A program made the translations under genes and the position numbers. From GCA-003244245 sp036266995 (lineage in GTDB: Bacteria > Actinomycetota > Actinomycetes > Mycobacteriales > Pseudonocardiaceae), in the NCBI GenBank assembly GCA_036266995.1, contig DATAWX010000043.1, positions 12,447 through 76,446 on the forward strand: a DNA stretch of 64,000 bases. The letters run 5' to 3'. Shown in pieces: positions 25,176 to 33,856 of this stretch; position 1 is the first letter of the stretch; the number at the start of each line of letters is the position of its first letter. Under the pieces are notes generated by a model that made no database searches, was not told the origin of the DNA, and saw only the letters and a list, made by a program, of their open reading frames with translations.

Positions 25176-26555
25176 GAGCATCTCGGCTACCAGGAAGGCC
25201 AGTTCAAGCGCCTGCTGGGTATTCAGCCGCGGATCACACGCGGTGTCGTAGCGACCGGACAGGTCTGCATCGGAGATCTCCTGAGCGCCGCCGAGGCACT
25301 CGGTCACGTCCTCCCCGGTGAGTTCCACATGGATTCCGCCGGGATGGGTGCCCAGCGCATGGTGCACCTCGAAGAAACCCTGCACCTCGTCCACCACCCA
25401 GTCGAAGTGCCTGGTCTTGTACCCGGTGGATGACTCGATGGTATTGCCGTGCATCGGATCGCACTGCCAGATCACCTGGTGCCCGGCGGCGGTGACCTTC
25501 TGGACGATCTGCGGCAGCACATCGCGGACTCGTTGCGCGCCCATCCGGGAGATCAGGGTCAGCCGACCTGGAGTGCCGTGCGGGTCGAGCCGCTCGACGT
25601 ACTCCACAGCCTGGTCCGGCGAGGTACTCGGTCCCAGCTTGATCCCGATCGGGTTGGCCAGCAGTTCAGCGAAAGCGATGTGCGCCCCATCCAGCGCCCG
25701 GGTCCGCTCCCCCACCCAGAGGAAATGCGCGGACAGGTCATAGAGCTTGGGCGTGTCGCTGAGGCTGTCCAGCCGGAGCATCGCCCGCTCGTAGTCCAGG
25801 ACCAGCGCCTCGTGACTGGCATAGATCTCGGTGGACAGCAGCGATGAATCGTCCACCCCACATGCCGACATGAAGCGCAGGCCCCGGTCGATCTCCCCTG
25901 CCAGCGCCTCATAGCGGGCCCCGGCAGGGGATCGCCGGACGAAGTCCTTGTTCCAGTCGTGCACCCGGTGCAGGTCCGCCATGCCGGCCATGGTCAGCGA
26001 ACGCACCAGGTTCATCGCCGCGGCGGCGTTGGCGTAGGCCCGGATCAACCGGGACGGGTCGTGCACCCGGGCCTCAGCAGTGGCGCGCAATGAGTTGATC
26101 ATGTCGCCGCGGTAGGAAGCGAGCCCGAGCGCGTCGATCGGCGCGGACCGCGGCTTGGCGTATTGCCCGGCTACCCGCCCCACCTTGACCACCGGCATGC
26201 TCGACCCGTAGGTGAGCACCACCGCCATCTGCAGCAGTGTTCGGATGGTCGCCCGCAGGTGCGGCTCGGTGTTGTCGGCGAAGGTCTCGGCGCAGTCCCC
26301 GCCCTGCAGCAGAAACGCCTCGCCGCGGGCAACGGCCCCGAGCTGCTCACGAAGCCGGTCCACCTCGGGCGGCACGGTGATCGGCGGCACGCTCTCCAGC
26401 ACGGTACGGATGCTGCGCACCGCATCCGGATCGGGCCAGCTCGGTTGCTGCGTGGCGGGTCGGGCCAGCGCGGCGTCGAGTCTGGTACGGAGATCGGCGG
26501 GTAGCGGCGGTAGCTCCGGCAGCGCGTCGACCGGAACATCCACGGTCCAGTTCAC
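25167..26555 (-). CDS. aroG: Class II DAHP synthase
   Basis: 462 aa, identical in length to Rv2178c. This enzyme condenses phosphoenolpyruvate and erythrose 4-phosphate in the first step of the shikimate pathway. Type II landmarks are visible: LLQGGDCAETF with the metal-binding Cys, VKVGRVAGQYAKPRS, SAHFLWVGERTR, KLGPS, QVIWQCDPMHGN and the C-terminal ECLGGAQEI. In mycobacteria the enzyme also activates chorismate mutase. The GTG start has no ribosome-binding site but a -10-like box. The TGA is supplied by the large palindrome. Confidence 0.95.
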   Translation of the reverse strand: MNWTVDVPVDALPELPPLPADLRTRLDAALARPATQQPSWPDPDAVRSIRTVLESVPPITVPPEVDRLREQLGAVARGEAFLLQGGDCAETFADNTEPHLRATIRTLLQMAVVLTYGSSMPVVKVGRVAGQYAKPRSAPIDALGLASYRGDMINSLRATAEARVHDPSRLIRAYANAAAAMNLVRSLTMAGMADLHRVHDWNKDFVRRSPAGARYEALAGEIDRGLRFMSACGVDDSSLLSTEIYASHEALVLDYERAMLRLDSLSDTPKLYDLSAHFLWVGERTRALDGAHIAFAELLANPIGIKLGPSTSPDQAVEYVERLDPHGTPGRLTLISRMGAQRVRDVLPQIVQKVTAAGHQVIWQCDPMHGNTIESSTGYKTRHFDWVVDEVQGFFEVHHALGTHPGGIHVELTGEDVTECLGGAQEISDADLSGRYDTACDPRLNTQQALELAFLVAEMLRS

Positions 26556-26563
26556 GGTCGTTG

Positions 26564-26569
26564 AGGGTA
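26564..26569 (-). promoter_or_regulatory. Leaderless-type -10 box of aroG
   Basis: TACCCT on the minus strand, 8 nt before the GTG start. Confidence 0.42.
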
Positions 26570-26617
26570 TGCCGTGATGCTCGGGGCCGCTCCAGCGGCC
26601 ACCAATCTGGCGCCTAC

Positions 26618-27640
26618 TCAGCCGAAGAACACCTCGGCCTCCGCGTGGCGCTCCGCCGGCACCGTCTTGACCGCAGCAGTGGCTTCGGCCAGCTTCACCC
26701 GGATGATGTCGGTGCCGCGCAGCGCGACCATGACCCCGCCGTCGCCCTCGTGCACCGCATCGACCGCATGAACCCCGAAGCGGGTGGCGAGCACCCGATC
26801 GTAGGCGGTGGGCGTACCGCCGCGCTGCGTATGCCCCAGCACCACAGCGCGGGACTCGGCACCGGTGCGGCGGGCGATCTCATCAGCCAACCAGATACCG
26901 ACGCCACCGAGGCGCTTGTGGCCGAAAGCGTCGACCTCCGCGGTGGCGAGCACCTCCGCGCCACCCTCCGGTACCGCACCTTCGGCTACCACGACGATCG
27001 CGGCGGCTTCCCGCCCGAGGCACCCAAGGACCCACTTGCATACCCGGTCAGGGGAGAACGGCCGTTCCGGCATCAGGATGACGTTCGCCCCGCCGGCCAT
27101 CCCGGAGTGCAGCGCGATCCAGCCCGCGCTGCGGCCCATCACCTCGACAACGGCCGCCCGGTGGTGCGATTCCGCAGTGGTGCGCAGCCGGTCGATCGCC
27201 TCGGTGGCGATGTGCACCGCGGTGTCGAACCCGAACGTGTAGTCGGTGGCACTGAGGTCGTTGTCGATCGTCTTGGGTACCCCCACCACGACAATCCCGT
27301 CCTCGCTCAGCCGGTTGGCCACCCCGAGGGTGTCCTCTCCGCCGATCGCGATCAGCGCGTCCACGCCGTGCTCGGCCAGCGTCCGCTTGACCTGCTCGGC
27401 GCCGCCGTTGCGGTACGGGTTGGTCCGCGAGGTCCGCAGGATGGTGCCGCCGAGCGGGAGAATGTGTTCCACGTCAGCCAGACCGAGCGGTTGGACCAGC
27501 CCTTCCATCGGCCCTCGCCAGCCGTCCCGGAACCCGATGATCTCGTGCCCGTAGACCTCAATGCCCTTGCGGACCACCGCCCGGATCACCGCATTGAGCC
27601 CCGGGCAGTCACCGCCCCCCGTGAGCACACCGATGCGCAT
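26618..27640 (-). CDS. pfkA: 6-phosphofructokinase, predicted pyrophosphate-dependent
   Basis: 340 aa from the ATG at 27640, with AAGG 9 nt upstream. The PFKA family motifs are GVLTGGGDCPGLNAVIR, GGEDTLG, PKTIDND (catalytic Asp), MGRSAGWIA and LGHTQRGG. In ATP enzymes the phosphoryl-donor position has Gly (GGEGT or GGDGS), whereas Asp in GGEDT together with Lys in PKTIDND is the signature of PPi-dependent enzymes such as that of Amycolatopsis methanolica. The enzyme is thus predicted to act reversibly in glycolysis or gluconeogenesis using PPi. Confidence 0.92.
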   Translation of the reverse strand: MRIGVLTGGGDCPGLNAVIRAVVRKGIEVYGHEIIGFRDGWRGPMEGLVQPLGLADVEHILPLGGTILRTSRTNPYRNGGAEQVKRTLAEHGVDALIAIGGEDTLGVANRLSEDGIVVVGVPKTIDNDLSATDYTFGFDTAVHIATEAIDRLRTTAESHHRAAVVEVMGRSAGWIALHSGMAGGANVILMPERPFSPDRVCKWVLGCLGREAAAIVVVAEGAVPEGGAEVLATAEVDAFGHKRLGGVGIWLADEIARRTGAESRAVVLGHTQRGGTPTAYDRVLATRFGVHAVDAVHEGDGGVMVALRGTDIIRVKLAEATAAVKTVPAERHAEAEVFFG

Positions 27641-27721
27641 CTCGATTCGCCTTTCTTGCTGAAGTATCGGATTGACGGGCGAGAGCCTGGCACGATGAGG
27701 ATCCTGCGGCAAAGCGACTGG

Positions 27722-28225
27722 TCAACGAGGACGGCTTCGCTGCGCCAGGCGATGCTGCTCAATCACCCGCCATCGGGTGAGATTGTATCGGGCATCGGCC
27801 ACCGCGTCGTGGGCGTCACTGGGCGGCGGGGGCAACGCCGGCTTACCGGCATCCTCCCAGCGCTGCCGCAGGTCCCGGGTGAACCGAGGTAACGTCCGGG
27901 GCAACGCCGGCATCGGGCCCCACAGTTGAGCGAGCGCCACATGATCGTAGGCCGCGAACCAGGCCCACAGCTCCACCCGCTCACCGGGCCCGGTGAGAAA
28001 CTCCAGCAGTGTGTCGCGGATGGCGACCCGGCTGCGCCACGCCTGGTCGGCCGGCGATGGCAGCTTGGGCAGTACGTGGGCTCGCACCCAGTCGCCGGCC
28101 CGCTCCGGATCGAACTCGGTGGATACCGCGTAGTACTCCCGACCCTGCTCGTCCACCACCCCGATGGAGATCAGCTCTATGGTGACGCCATCCTCGATGA
28201 ACTCGCAGTCGTAGAAGAAACGCAC
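27722..28225 (-). CDS. 3'-5' exoribonuclease, Rv2179c family
   Basis: 167 aa (Rv2179c is 168). The RNase T-like DEDD residues appear as FYDCEFIEDG (first Asp and Glu), AAYDHVALAQLWG (Asp) and SDAHDAVADARYN (His and Asp). Rv2179c was shown structurally and biochemically to be a 3'-5' exoribonuclease founding its own Pfam family. It follows the same order after aroG as in mycobacteria, with pfkA inserted between. Confidence 0.88.
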   Translation of the reverse strand: MRFFYDCEFIEDGVTIELISIGVVDEQGREYYAVSTEFDPERAGDWVRAHVLPKLPSPADQAWRSRVAIRDTLLEFLTGPGERVELWAWFAAYDHVALAQLWGPMPALPRTLPRFTRDLRQRWEDAGKPALPPPPSDAHDAVADARYNLTRWRVIEQHRLAQRSRPR

Positions 28226-28233
28226 GGTCGGTC

Positions 28234-28239
28234 AGCCTA
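28234..28239 (-). promoter_or_regulatory. Leaderless-type -10 box of the exoribonuclease gene
   Basis: TAGGCT on the minus strand, 8 nt before the GTG start. Confidence 0.42.
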
Positions 28240-28262
28240 CGCAGCGCTGGTGAACCGGGCGA

Positions 28263-28970
28263 TCAGGACGCCTTAAGGGCTTCTCGCGACGGAGGAGGCT
28301 CTTGCTCTTTGATCGAAGTCGCGTACCTGTCAACGTATTCCTGTCCAGACAGCTCCATCAAGGAGTACATGATCTCGTCAACCATGGATCGTTCGACGAA
28401 TCGGTCACCGGCTAGGCCCGCGTAGCGAGAGAAGTCCAGCGGCGCGCCGAAGCGTATTTCAACGGGATGCGGCCGCCACATTTTTTTGCCGATGGGGCTG
28501 ACTTTGTCGGTGCCTACCATCACGACCGGGATCACCGGGACGCCGGCCTCCAGCGCCATCCGGGCGACGCCGGTCTTGCCCTTGTACAACCGGCCGTCCG
28601 GAGACCGGGTTCCTTCCGGATAGATGCCGAGCAGCTTGCCTTGAGCCAACAATCTCACCCCGGTGCCCAATGCCGCGTGCGCGGCCGAGGCGCTGGAGCG
28701 GTCGATGGGGACCTGGCCGGCAGCGTTGAAGAACTGCCGCTTGAACCATCCCCGCACCCCAGGCGTGGTGAAGTACTCCCGCTTGGCCAGGAACGTCAGC
28801 CGGCGGCGGATCATCAGGGGCAGGAAGAAGGAGTCGGCGACCGCCAGGTGATTGCTGGCCAGAATGGCGCCACCGCGATCGGGAATATACTCGGCGCCCT
28901 CGACTCGCGGGTGGCATGTCAACCGCATCAACGGGCCGAGCAGCAAGTGTTTGAGCAGCCAGTAGAACAC
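28263..28970 (-). CDS. plsC: 1-acyl-sn-glycerol-3-phosphate acyltransferase (PlsC family)
   Basis: 235 aa from the GTG at 28970, with AAGGA 10 nt upstream; the frame stays open further upstream but that part is arginine-rich and unlikely. The NHX4D motif is SNHLAVADS and the second acyltransferase motif is YPEGTRSPDG; GVPVIPV completes the set. It acylates lysophosphatidic acid in phospholipid synthesis, membrane-associated through an N-terminal hydrophobic segment. The homologue in this place is Rv2182c. Confidence 0.9.
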   Translation of the reverse strand: MFYWLLKHLLLGPLMRLTCHPRVEGAEYIPDRGGAILASNHLAVADSFFLPLMIRRRLTFLAKREYFTTPGVRGWFKRQFFNAAGQVPIDRSSASAAHAALGTGVRLLAQGKLLGIYPEGTRSPDGRLYKGKTGVARMALEAGVPVIPVVMVGTDKVSPIGKKMWRPHPVEIRFGAPLDFSRYAGLAGDRFVERSMVDEIMYSLMELSGQEYVDRYATSIKEQEPPPSREALKAS

Positions 28971-29168
28971 CGCCCACCGATCCTTCCCTTGCCCTCGCGG
29001 GCCACATTGGCGACCAGCGTACGGAGCACGGTATCCGGGGCACAACGGGCGCGCTTCACCCTGGCGTACGCAGCTCGGGAGGGCGTGGGTTCGATACCGC
29101 ATTCAGTACCGCCACACCCGGTATCGTCTGCCCCGCAGAGAACCCGCCCGAGCACAGAGAGTGGTGTC

Positions 29169-29468
29169 TTGGAGTTGTCCTTCACGGAGCCGGAGGATCC
29201 ACACTCGCCAGCGAGCGACGCCGACGAGGACCATTTCGAGCCGCCGGAGCCGGCGCCACTGCCGGTACCGCGGGCCCGAACGGTAGGCGGCGTGGTCGCG
29301 CTCACCGTTGGCGTGCTGTTGCTGGCGCTGCCGAATCTGCTGGATCTGGGTGAGCGGGTGGCAACACCACTGGGCCTACTCCTCGTCACCGCTGGGATCG
29401 CCTGGCTGGTGGTCGGGCTGCGGTCCGACGCCGCACCTGGAGGATCCGACGACGGGGCGCAGCTGTAG
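29169..29468 (+). CDS. Small membrane protein with acidic N-terminus
   Basis: 99 aa from a TTG with GAGAG 7 nt upstream; upstream codons in this frame are antisense to plsC. An acidic, proline-rich N-terminal third (EPEDPHSPASDADEDHFEPP) precedes two hydrophobic helices (VGGVVALTVGVLLLALPNLL and TPLGLLLVTAGIAWLVVGL). No family is recognised with confidence. Its stop is 3 bp from that of the SRPBCC gene. Confidence 0.6.
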   Translation: MELSFTEPEDPHSPASDADEDHFEPPEPAPLPVPRARTVGGVVALTVGVLLLALPNLLDLGERVATPLGLLLVTAGIAWLVVGLRSDAAPGGSDDGAQL

Positions 29469-29471
29469 CTC

Positions 29472-29921
29472 TCAGCACCCAGGAACTCGCGCCTCTACCC
29501 TGCGCTTGAGCTCCTTCAGTGCGGTGTCCATGACGACCTTCTCGGCCTTCCGTCTGATCATCCCGATCATGGGAATCGCGAGCTCGACCGTAAGGCTATA
29601 GGTCACATTGGTCGTCGCGCCCACGGGTTCCAGCACATAGGAGCCGTGCTGTGCCTTCTGCAGCTGGCCCTCGACCAATTCCCAGGCAACCATCAGCCCG
29701 TCCAAAGACCAGACGTAATCAAGCACGTACTCGTCCTTCACCAGGCCGGCGTCCAGCGAGAACCGCACGCGCTCCGCGCGCTCATCGATGCCGGGGACCA
29801 TCACCTCGGCCTTCTTCACCGCCAACGCCCATTTCGGGTAGGCGGAGAAATCAGCAATCACGTCCATGATCTCCTGCGGATCGGCATTGATGACGATGGA
29901 CTGGGTTGACTGGTGGGGCAT
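29472..29921 (-). CDS. SRPBCC/START-like protein (Rv2185c type)
   Basis: 149 aa from the ATG at 29921. The sequence MPHQSTQSIVINADPQEI, followed by FSAYPKWALAVKKAEVM, is typical of polyketide cyclase/START-like ligand-binding folds. The C-terminal long helix (KAEKVVMDTALKELKRRVE) closes the cavity. The ligand is unknown. Position next to plsC and fadD15 suggests lipid metabolism, as in mycobacteria. Confidence 0.85.
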   Translation of the reverse strand: MPHQSTQSIVINADPQEIMDVIADFSAYPKWALAVKKAEVMVPGIDERAERVRFSLDAGLVKDEYVLDYVWSLDGLMVAWELVEGQLQKAQHGSYVLEPVGATTNVTYSLTVELAIPMIGMIRRKAEKVVMDTALKELKRRVEARVPGC

Positions 29922-29928
29922 GCCGCGC

Positions 29929-29934
29929 AGGCTA
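29929..29934 (-). promoter_or_regulatory. Leaderless-type -10 box of the SRPBCC gene
   Basis: TAGCCT on the minus strand, exactly 7 nt before the ATG. Confidence 0.48.
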
Positions 29935-29959
29935 CCCGGCAGGTCGCCGCCAGCAGTAC

Positions 29960-30748
29960 TCACCATCGCAACACGAACGGGGATCCGGTGCGCTGGAAAT
30001 GCCCGACATTGACGCATTCGGTCCGTCCCACCCGGACCCGCCGGGCCAGGGGCTGATGCACGTGCCCGAACAGCGCGACCCGGGGCCGGTCTCGATAGAT
30101 CACCACCAGCAGCTGCTCGGAGCCGAGCTCAGGTCGTCGGGCCTTCACGTCGTAGAGCAGCTCAGGGACTGCGGGCGGGATGTGGCTACACAGCATGTCC
30201 ACCCGCCCGAGCGCCGATACCGCCCCCGCGTACTGCTGTGGAGTGCGCAAGTAAGACCGAAACACCGGGTCTCGCCGCGGGGCGACGCCGTCCGGTAACA
30301 GACCTCCGCCGACGAAACCGCAGCGCAGACCGCCGATCTCGACCGTCTGCCCGTCCAGCAGATGCACCCCGGAGCGAGCGAACCGCGGCCACAGCTCAGG
30401 CACGTCCACATTGCCGGGAGTGATGTACGCCGGGGTGGGCAGTACTGCGAACAGCCGCTCATACTGCTCGACGACGGCCTCCCGGACAACATCGCGGGAG
30501 TCCGGGATCTGGCTCCACAGCTGCCGCACGAACGCGTACGCCTCGCCGGGTGACCCGCCAGAACGCAGTTCCGCGAACCGACGAACCGCGGTGGTCCCGA
30601 ACACCGAACCCAGAATGCCGGCTGAGTAGTCGTGGTAGTTCACGAAGTCGATCAGATCCCCGAGCACCAGCAGTGCGTCAGCACCCGCGCCCGCCCTGGC
30701 CAGCCCGTCCGCATTACCGTGCACGTCGGACACCACGTGGACCCGCAC
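29960..30748 (-). CDS. Metallophosphoesterase
   Basis: 262 aa from a GTG at 30748. Calcineurin-like metal-site motifs run in order: VVSDVHGN, VLGDLIDF, TPGNVDVPE (GNxE/D), CSHIPP and FGHVHQP. These bind two metal ions. The substrate (phosphodiester, nucleotide or protein phosphate) is not predictable. It starts back-to-back with fadD15. Confidence 0.86.
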   Translation of the reverse strand: MRVHVVSDVHGNADGLARAGAGADALLVLGDLIDFVNYHDYSAGILGSVFGTTAVRRFAELRSGGSPGEAYAFVRQLWSQIPDSRDVVREAVVEQYERLFAVLPTPAYITPGNVDVPELWPRFARSGVHLLDGQTVEIGGLRCGFVGGGLLPDGVAPRRDPVFRSYLRTPQQYAGAVSALGRVDMLCSHIPPAVPELLYDVKARRPELGSEQLLVVIYRDRPRVALFGHVHQPLARRVRVGRTECVNVGHFQRTGSPFVLRW

Positions 30749-30756
30749 GATCAGGC

Positions 30757-30762
30757 AGGCTA
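30757..30762 (-). promoter_or_regulatory. Leaderless-type -10 box of the metallophosphoesterase gene
   Basis: TAGCCT on the minus strand, 8 nt before the GTG start. Confidence 0.42.
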
Positions 30763-30830
30763 CCCGGCGCCGGTATGGGCGCGATACGTTGCCAGGTAGC
30801 ACTGGAGAAGGCCGAGCTGCGGAGGTACCC

Positions 30831-32645
30831 GTGCGGGAGTTCACGGTTCCCGCCACCACCACGGTGGATAACGACGAGAACCTCACCGATGTTGTATGGG
30901 CCAATGCCGAGCGCTTCGCCGGCAGCACCAGCTTCCGCCGCCGGATCGACGGCGGCTGGATAGACGTCACCGCGAGGGAATTCGCCGGCCAGGTGAGCGC
31001 TGTGGCCAAGGGTCTCATCGCAGCGGGCATCGAGCACGGGGATCGGATCGCGCTGATGTCCAAGACCCGCTACGAGTGGACCCTGCTGGACTACGCGATC
31101 TGGGCCGCTGGTGGATCCACAGTGCCGATCTATGAGACATCCTCGGCCGAGCAGGTCGAGTGGATCCTGTCCGATTCGGGCGCCAAGGCAGTCGTGGTCG
31201 AAAGCCCCGCTCACCGCGAGATGGTCCAGGATCTGGTTGATCGGTTGGGTGAACCCGCCCTGGTGTGGCAGATCGACGCGACGACCGGCAGCGGCAAGCC
31301 AGGTGCGGCGATCGATGAGCTCACCGCGCTGGGCGCCGCGATCAGTGACAACGCCGTGCGCGAACGCGCGACCATGGTGGGCGCCGACGACCTCGCGACG
31401 CTGATCTACACCTCAGGCACCACGGGCCGACCGAAGGGCTGCGAGATCACCCACCGCAACCTGCTCGCGGTGACCCGGGCCGCGGTATCTGAATTCACCC
31501 GCCTGATGCAACCGGAGAACTCCCTGCTGCTGTTCCTTCCGCTCGCCCACGTGTTCGCCCGAATCATCCAGTGCTGCTGTGTGTACGCCCGGATCACCCT
31601 CGGCCACACTCCGGATGTGAAGAACCTGGTCGCCGAGTTGGCTGATTTCCGGCCGACGTTAGTGCTGGCCGTGCCTCGAGTGTTCGAGAAGGTCTACAAC
31701 TCGGCCAGGCAGAAGGCACATGACGACGGCAAGGGCCGCATCTTCGACATCGCCGCTGCCACCGCCGTCGAATGGAGCCGTGCTCAGGAAACCGGCGGAG
31801 GCGGGCTGGCCTTGCGCGCCAAGCACGCCGTATTTGACCAACTAGTCTATTCCAAGCTCCGGGCGGTGCTCGGCGGCCGGTGTCTCGCAGCCGTCTCTGG
31901 TGGCGCCCCGTTGGGCGAGCGGCTCGGGCATTTCTTCCGCGGTATCGGGGTGCCGGTGTTGGAGGGCTACGGGCTGACCGAGACCAGCGCACCCGCCACG
32001 GTGAACACCGAGAAACACGTCAAGATCGGCACCGTGGGGCAGCCGTTGCCCGGTGTCACGATCAGGATCGACGATGACGGCGAGGTGCTGATTAAGAGCC
32101 CCGGTGTGCTGCGCCGGTATTGGCACAACGATCAGGTGACTCAGGAAGCGCTCATCGACGGCTGGTTCCACACTGGTGATCTCGGAGAGCTCGATGAGGA
32201 CGGCTTCCTCCGGATTACCGGCCGGAAGAAGGAGATCATCGTCACGGCGACGGGCAAGAACGTCTCCCCGGCAGCGCTGGAGGACCGGATCCGGGCCCAT
32301 CGACTGATCAGCCAGTGCATGGTCCTGGGCGACAAGCAGCGCTTCATCGCCGCCCTCATCACCCTCGACGCCGAGGCCCTACCTGCGTGGCGCGCCGAGC
32401 GCAACAAGCCGGCTGGCAGCTCTGCGGCAGACCTGATCGACGATCCAGACTTGCGCGCCGAGGTGCAGCGCGCGGTGGACGATGCCAACAAGACTGTTTC
32501 CCGGGCCGAGGCGATCCGCAAGTTCTGCATCCTGCCAGGCGACTTCACCGAAGCCGGCGGCCAGCTCACCCCAAGCCTGAAGGTGAAGCGGGTAGTGGTG
32601 GCCAAGGAGTTCGCCGCCGAGATCGAGTCGCTCTACGCCTCGTGA
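30831..32645 (+). CDS. fadD15: Long-chain fatty-acid-CoA ligase (FadD15 type)
   Basis: 604 aa (Rv2187 is 600) from a GTG with GGAGG 5 nt upstream. The AMP-binding P-loop is LIYTSGTTGRPKGCE; the A5 motif is EGYGLTETSAPAT; WFHTGDLGELDEDGFL and GRKKEIIVTATGKNV contain the hinge and catalytic Lys region. It activates fatty acids to acyl-adenylate and then acyl-CoA. Its TGA lies in the left arm of a 46-bp palindrome that also provides the stop of pimB'. Confidence 0.94.
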   Translation: MREFTVPATTTVDNDENLTDVVWANAERFAGSTSFRRRIDGGWIDVTAREFAGQVSAVAKGLIAAGIEHGDRIALMSKTRYEWTLLDYAIWAAGGSTVPIYETSSAEQVEWILSDSGAKAVVVESPAHREMVQDLVDRLGEPALVWQIDATTGSGKPGAAIDELTALGAAISDNAVRERATMVGADDLATLIYTSGTTGRPKGCEITHRNLLAVTRAAVSEFTRLMQPENSLLLFLPLAHVFARIIQCCCVYARITLGHTPDVKNLVAELADFRPTLVLAVPRVFEKVYNSARQKAHDDGKGRIFDIAAATAVEWSRAQETGGGGLALRAKHAVFDQLVYSKLRAVLGGRCLAAVSGGAPLGERLGHFFRGIGVPVLEGYGLTETSAPATVNTEKHVKIGTVGQPLPGVTIRIDDDGEVLIKSPGVLRRYWHNDQVTQEALIDGWFHTGDLGELDEDGFLRITGRKKEIIVTATGKNVSPAALEDRIRAHRLISQCMVLGDKQRFIAALITLDAEALPAWRAERNKPAGSSAADLIDDPDLRAEVQRAVDDANKTVSRAEAIRKFCILPGDFTEAGGQLTPSLKVKRVVVAKEFAAEIESLYAS

Positions 32646-32684
32646 GTGCGTAACAGTGTTCTAACACTGTTACGCACTCACGAG
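32639..32684. terminator. 46-bp palindrome carrying the stop codons of fadD15 and pimB'
   Basis: Perfect 22-bp arms around a 2-base centre. The left arm begins CTCGTGAGTGCGTAACAG. Each arm reads TCG TGA, which ends fadD15 (32643-32645) and, on the other strand, pimB' (32678-32680). It is the second copy of the pknL/aroG palindrome; two arm positions differ between copies but are compensated in the opposite arm. Confidence 0.75.
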
Positions 32685-33808
32685 CAGCCCAGCAGCAGCT
32701 CCCTGAGCTGCCGCCGCCGGCAACTCCAGTCCCAGTTCTGCAGCATCCAGCGTCGTCCGCGCCGACCCATCTCCGCAGCGCCCTCGGGATCGGCGAGCAG
32801 GGTCGCGACGGCCCGAGTTACCGCCGCCACGTCGCGACCATTCACCAGCTCTCCAGTGTCGCCCACGCGGACTGTCTCCCGGGCCCCACCGGCGTCACCC
32901 ACCACCACCGGCAAGCCGGTAGCCGAAGCCTCCAGGAACACCAGACCGAACCCCTCAACGTCCAGCCCGTGGCCACGGGTCCGGCAAGGCATCGCGAAGA
33001 CATCCCCAGCGGCGTAGTACGCCGGCAACTCAGCCCACGACACCGCTCCCGTGCACACCACGGCGTCAGCGACCCCTCCCGACTCCGCCAGCCGGTACAA
33101 CGCTGATCGCCGGGGCCCGTCTCCGACGAGCAGGAGCACGGCCCCCGGTGCCTGGCGCCGGATCGCAGGCAATGCCCGCACCAGCATGTCTTGCCCCTTG
33201 CGAGCCACCAGCCGGGACACACACAGCACCACCGGGGCATCGCCCAGCCGATGGCGTTGGCGGATCTCCGCGCGCGCACCTGGATCCGGGCGAAATGCAG
33301 CGCAGTCCACGCCCGGCGACAGTATCTCCAGGGCAGCCCGGGGCCCGAACGCCGAGGCAACCCGGCGGCGGGTGTACTGGCTCACGGCCGTGACCACATC
33401 GGCATCCGCGCCAATCCGGCGAAGTGCCATTCGGCCAGGGGGCACCATCGACCAGCCCACCTCGTGTCCGTGACTGCTGGCCACCACCCGTCGTACTCCG
33501 GCGCGGCGCAATGCCGGACCCAGTAGAGCCAACGGGGCCGCCGCACCGAACCACGCGGTCTCGCAGTGCAGCTCCCGCAGCAGTCCAGCAGCTCGCCGGA
33601 GTACCACGGGTGTGGGAATCATGAGCGGTCCGCGATGCCGGAAAACCGGAAACGGCAATCGCGCGTCGAAAGCCGCCGCCTCCGGCCAGTCCGGTGCGTA
33701 GACGGCGATCTCACCCTCGGGCAGCGCCATCGCCAGTTGGTGCAGGTAAGCTTGGATGCCACCGGGCCGGGGTGGGAAGTCGTTGCTCACCAGCAGGATC
33801 CGTGGCAC
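32678..33808 (-). CDS. pimB': GDP-mannose-dependent GT4 mannosyltransferase (PimB' type)
   Basis: 376 aa (Rv2188c is 385). A GT-B glycosyltransferase of family 4: the N-terminal SNDFPPRPGGIQAYLHQLA binds the acceptor side, and the C-terminal domain has SRLVARKGQDMLVRA, PCRTRGHGLDVEGFGLVFLEA (the E-x7-E-like nucleotide-sugar region) and GDAGGARETV. PimB' adds the second mannose to phosphatidylinositol monomannoside, which would imply PIM-type cell envelope lipids. It ends in the shared palindrome. Confidence 0.9.
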   Translation of the reverse strand: MPRILLVSNDFPPRPGGIQAYLHQLAMALPEGEIAVYAPDWPEAAAFDARLPFPVFRHRGPLMIPTPVVLRRAAGLLRELHCETAWFGAAAPLALLGPALRRAGVRRVVASSHGHEVGWSMVPPGRMALRRIGADADVVTAVSQYTRRRVASAFGPRAALEILSPGVDCAAFRPDPGARAEIRQRHRLGDAPVVLCVSRLVARKGQDMLVRALPAIRRQAPGAVLLLVGDGPRRSALYRLAESGGVADAVVCTGAVSWAELPAYYAAGDVFAMPCRTRGHGLDVEGFGLVFLEASATGLPVVVGDAGGARETVRVGDTGELVNGRDVAAVTRAVATLLADPEGAAEMGRRGRRWMLQNWDWSCRRRQLRELLLGCS

Positions 33809-33815
33809 CCGCCGG

Positions 33816-33821
33816 AGGGTA
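33816..33821 (-). promoter_or_regulatory. Leaderless-type -10 box of pimB'
   Basis: TACCCT on the minus strand, exactly 7 nt before the GTG start. Confidence 0.48.
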
Positions 33822-33856
33822 GCGGTGACGTCGCGCGGGGTATGAAGCTGGTGGGG

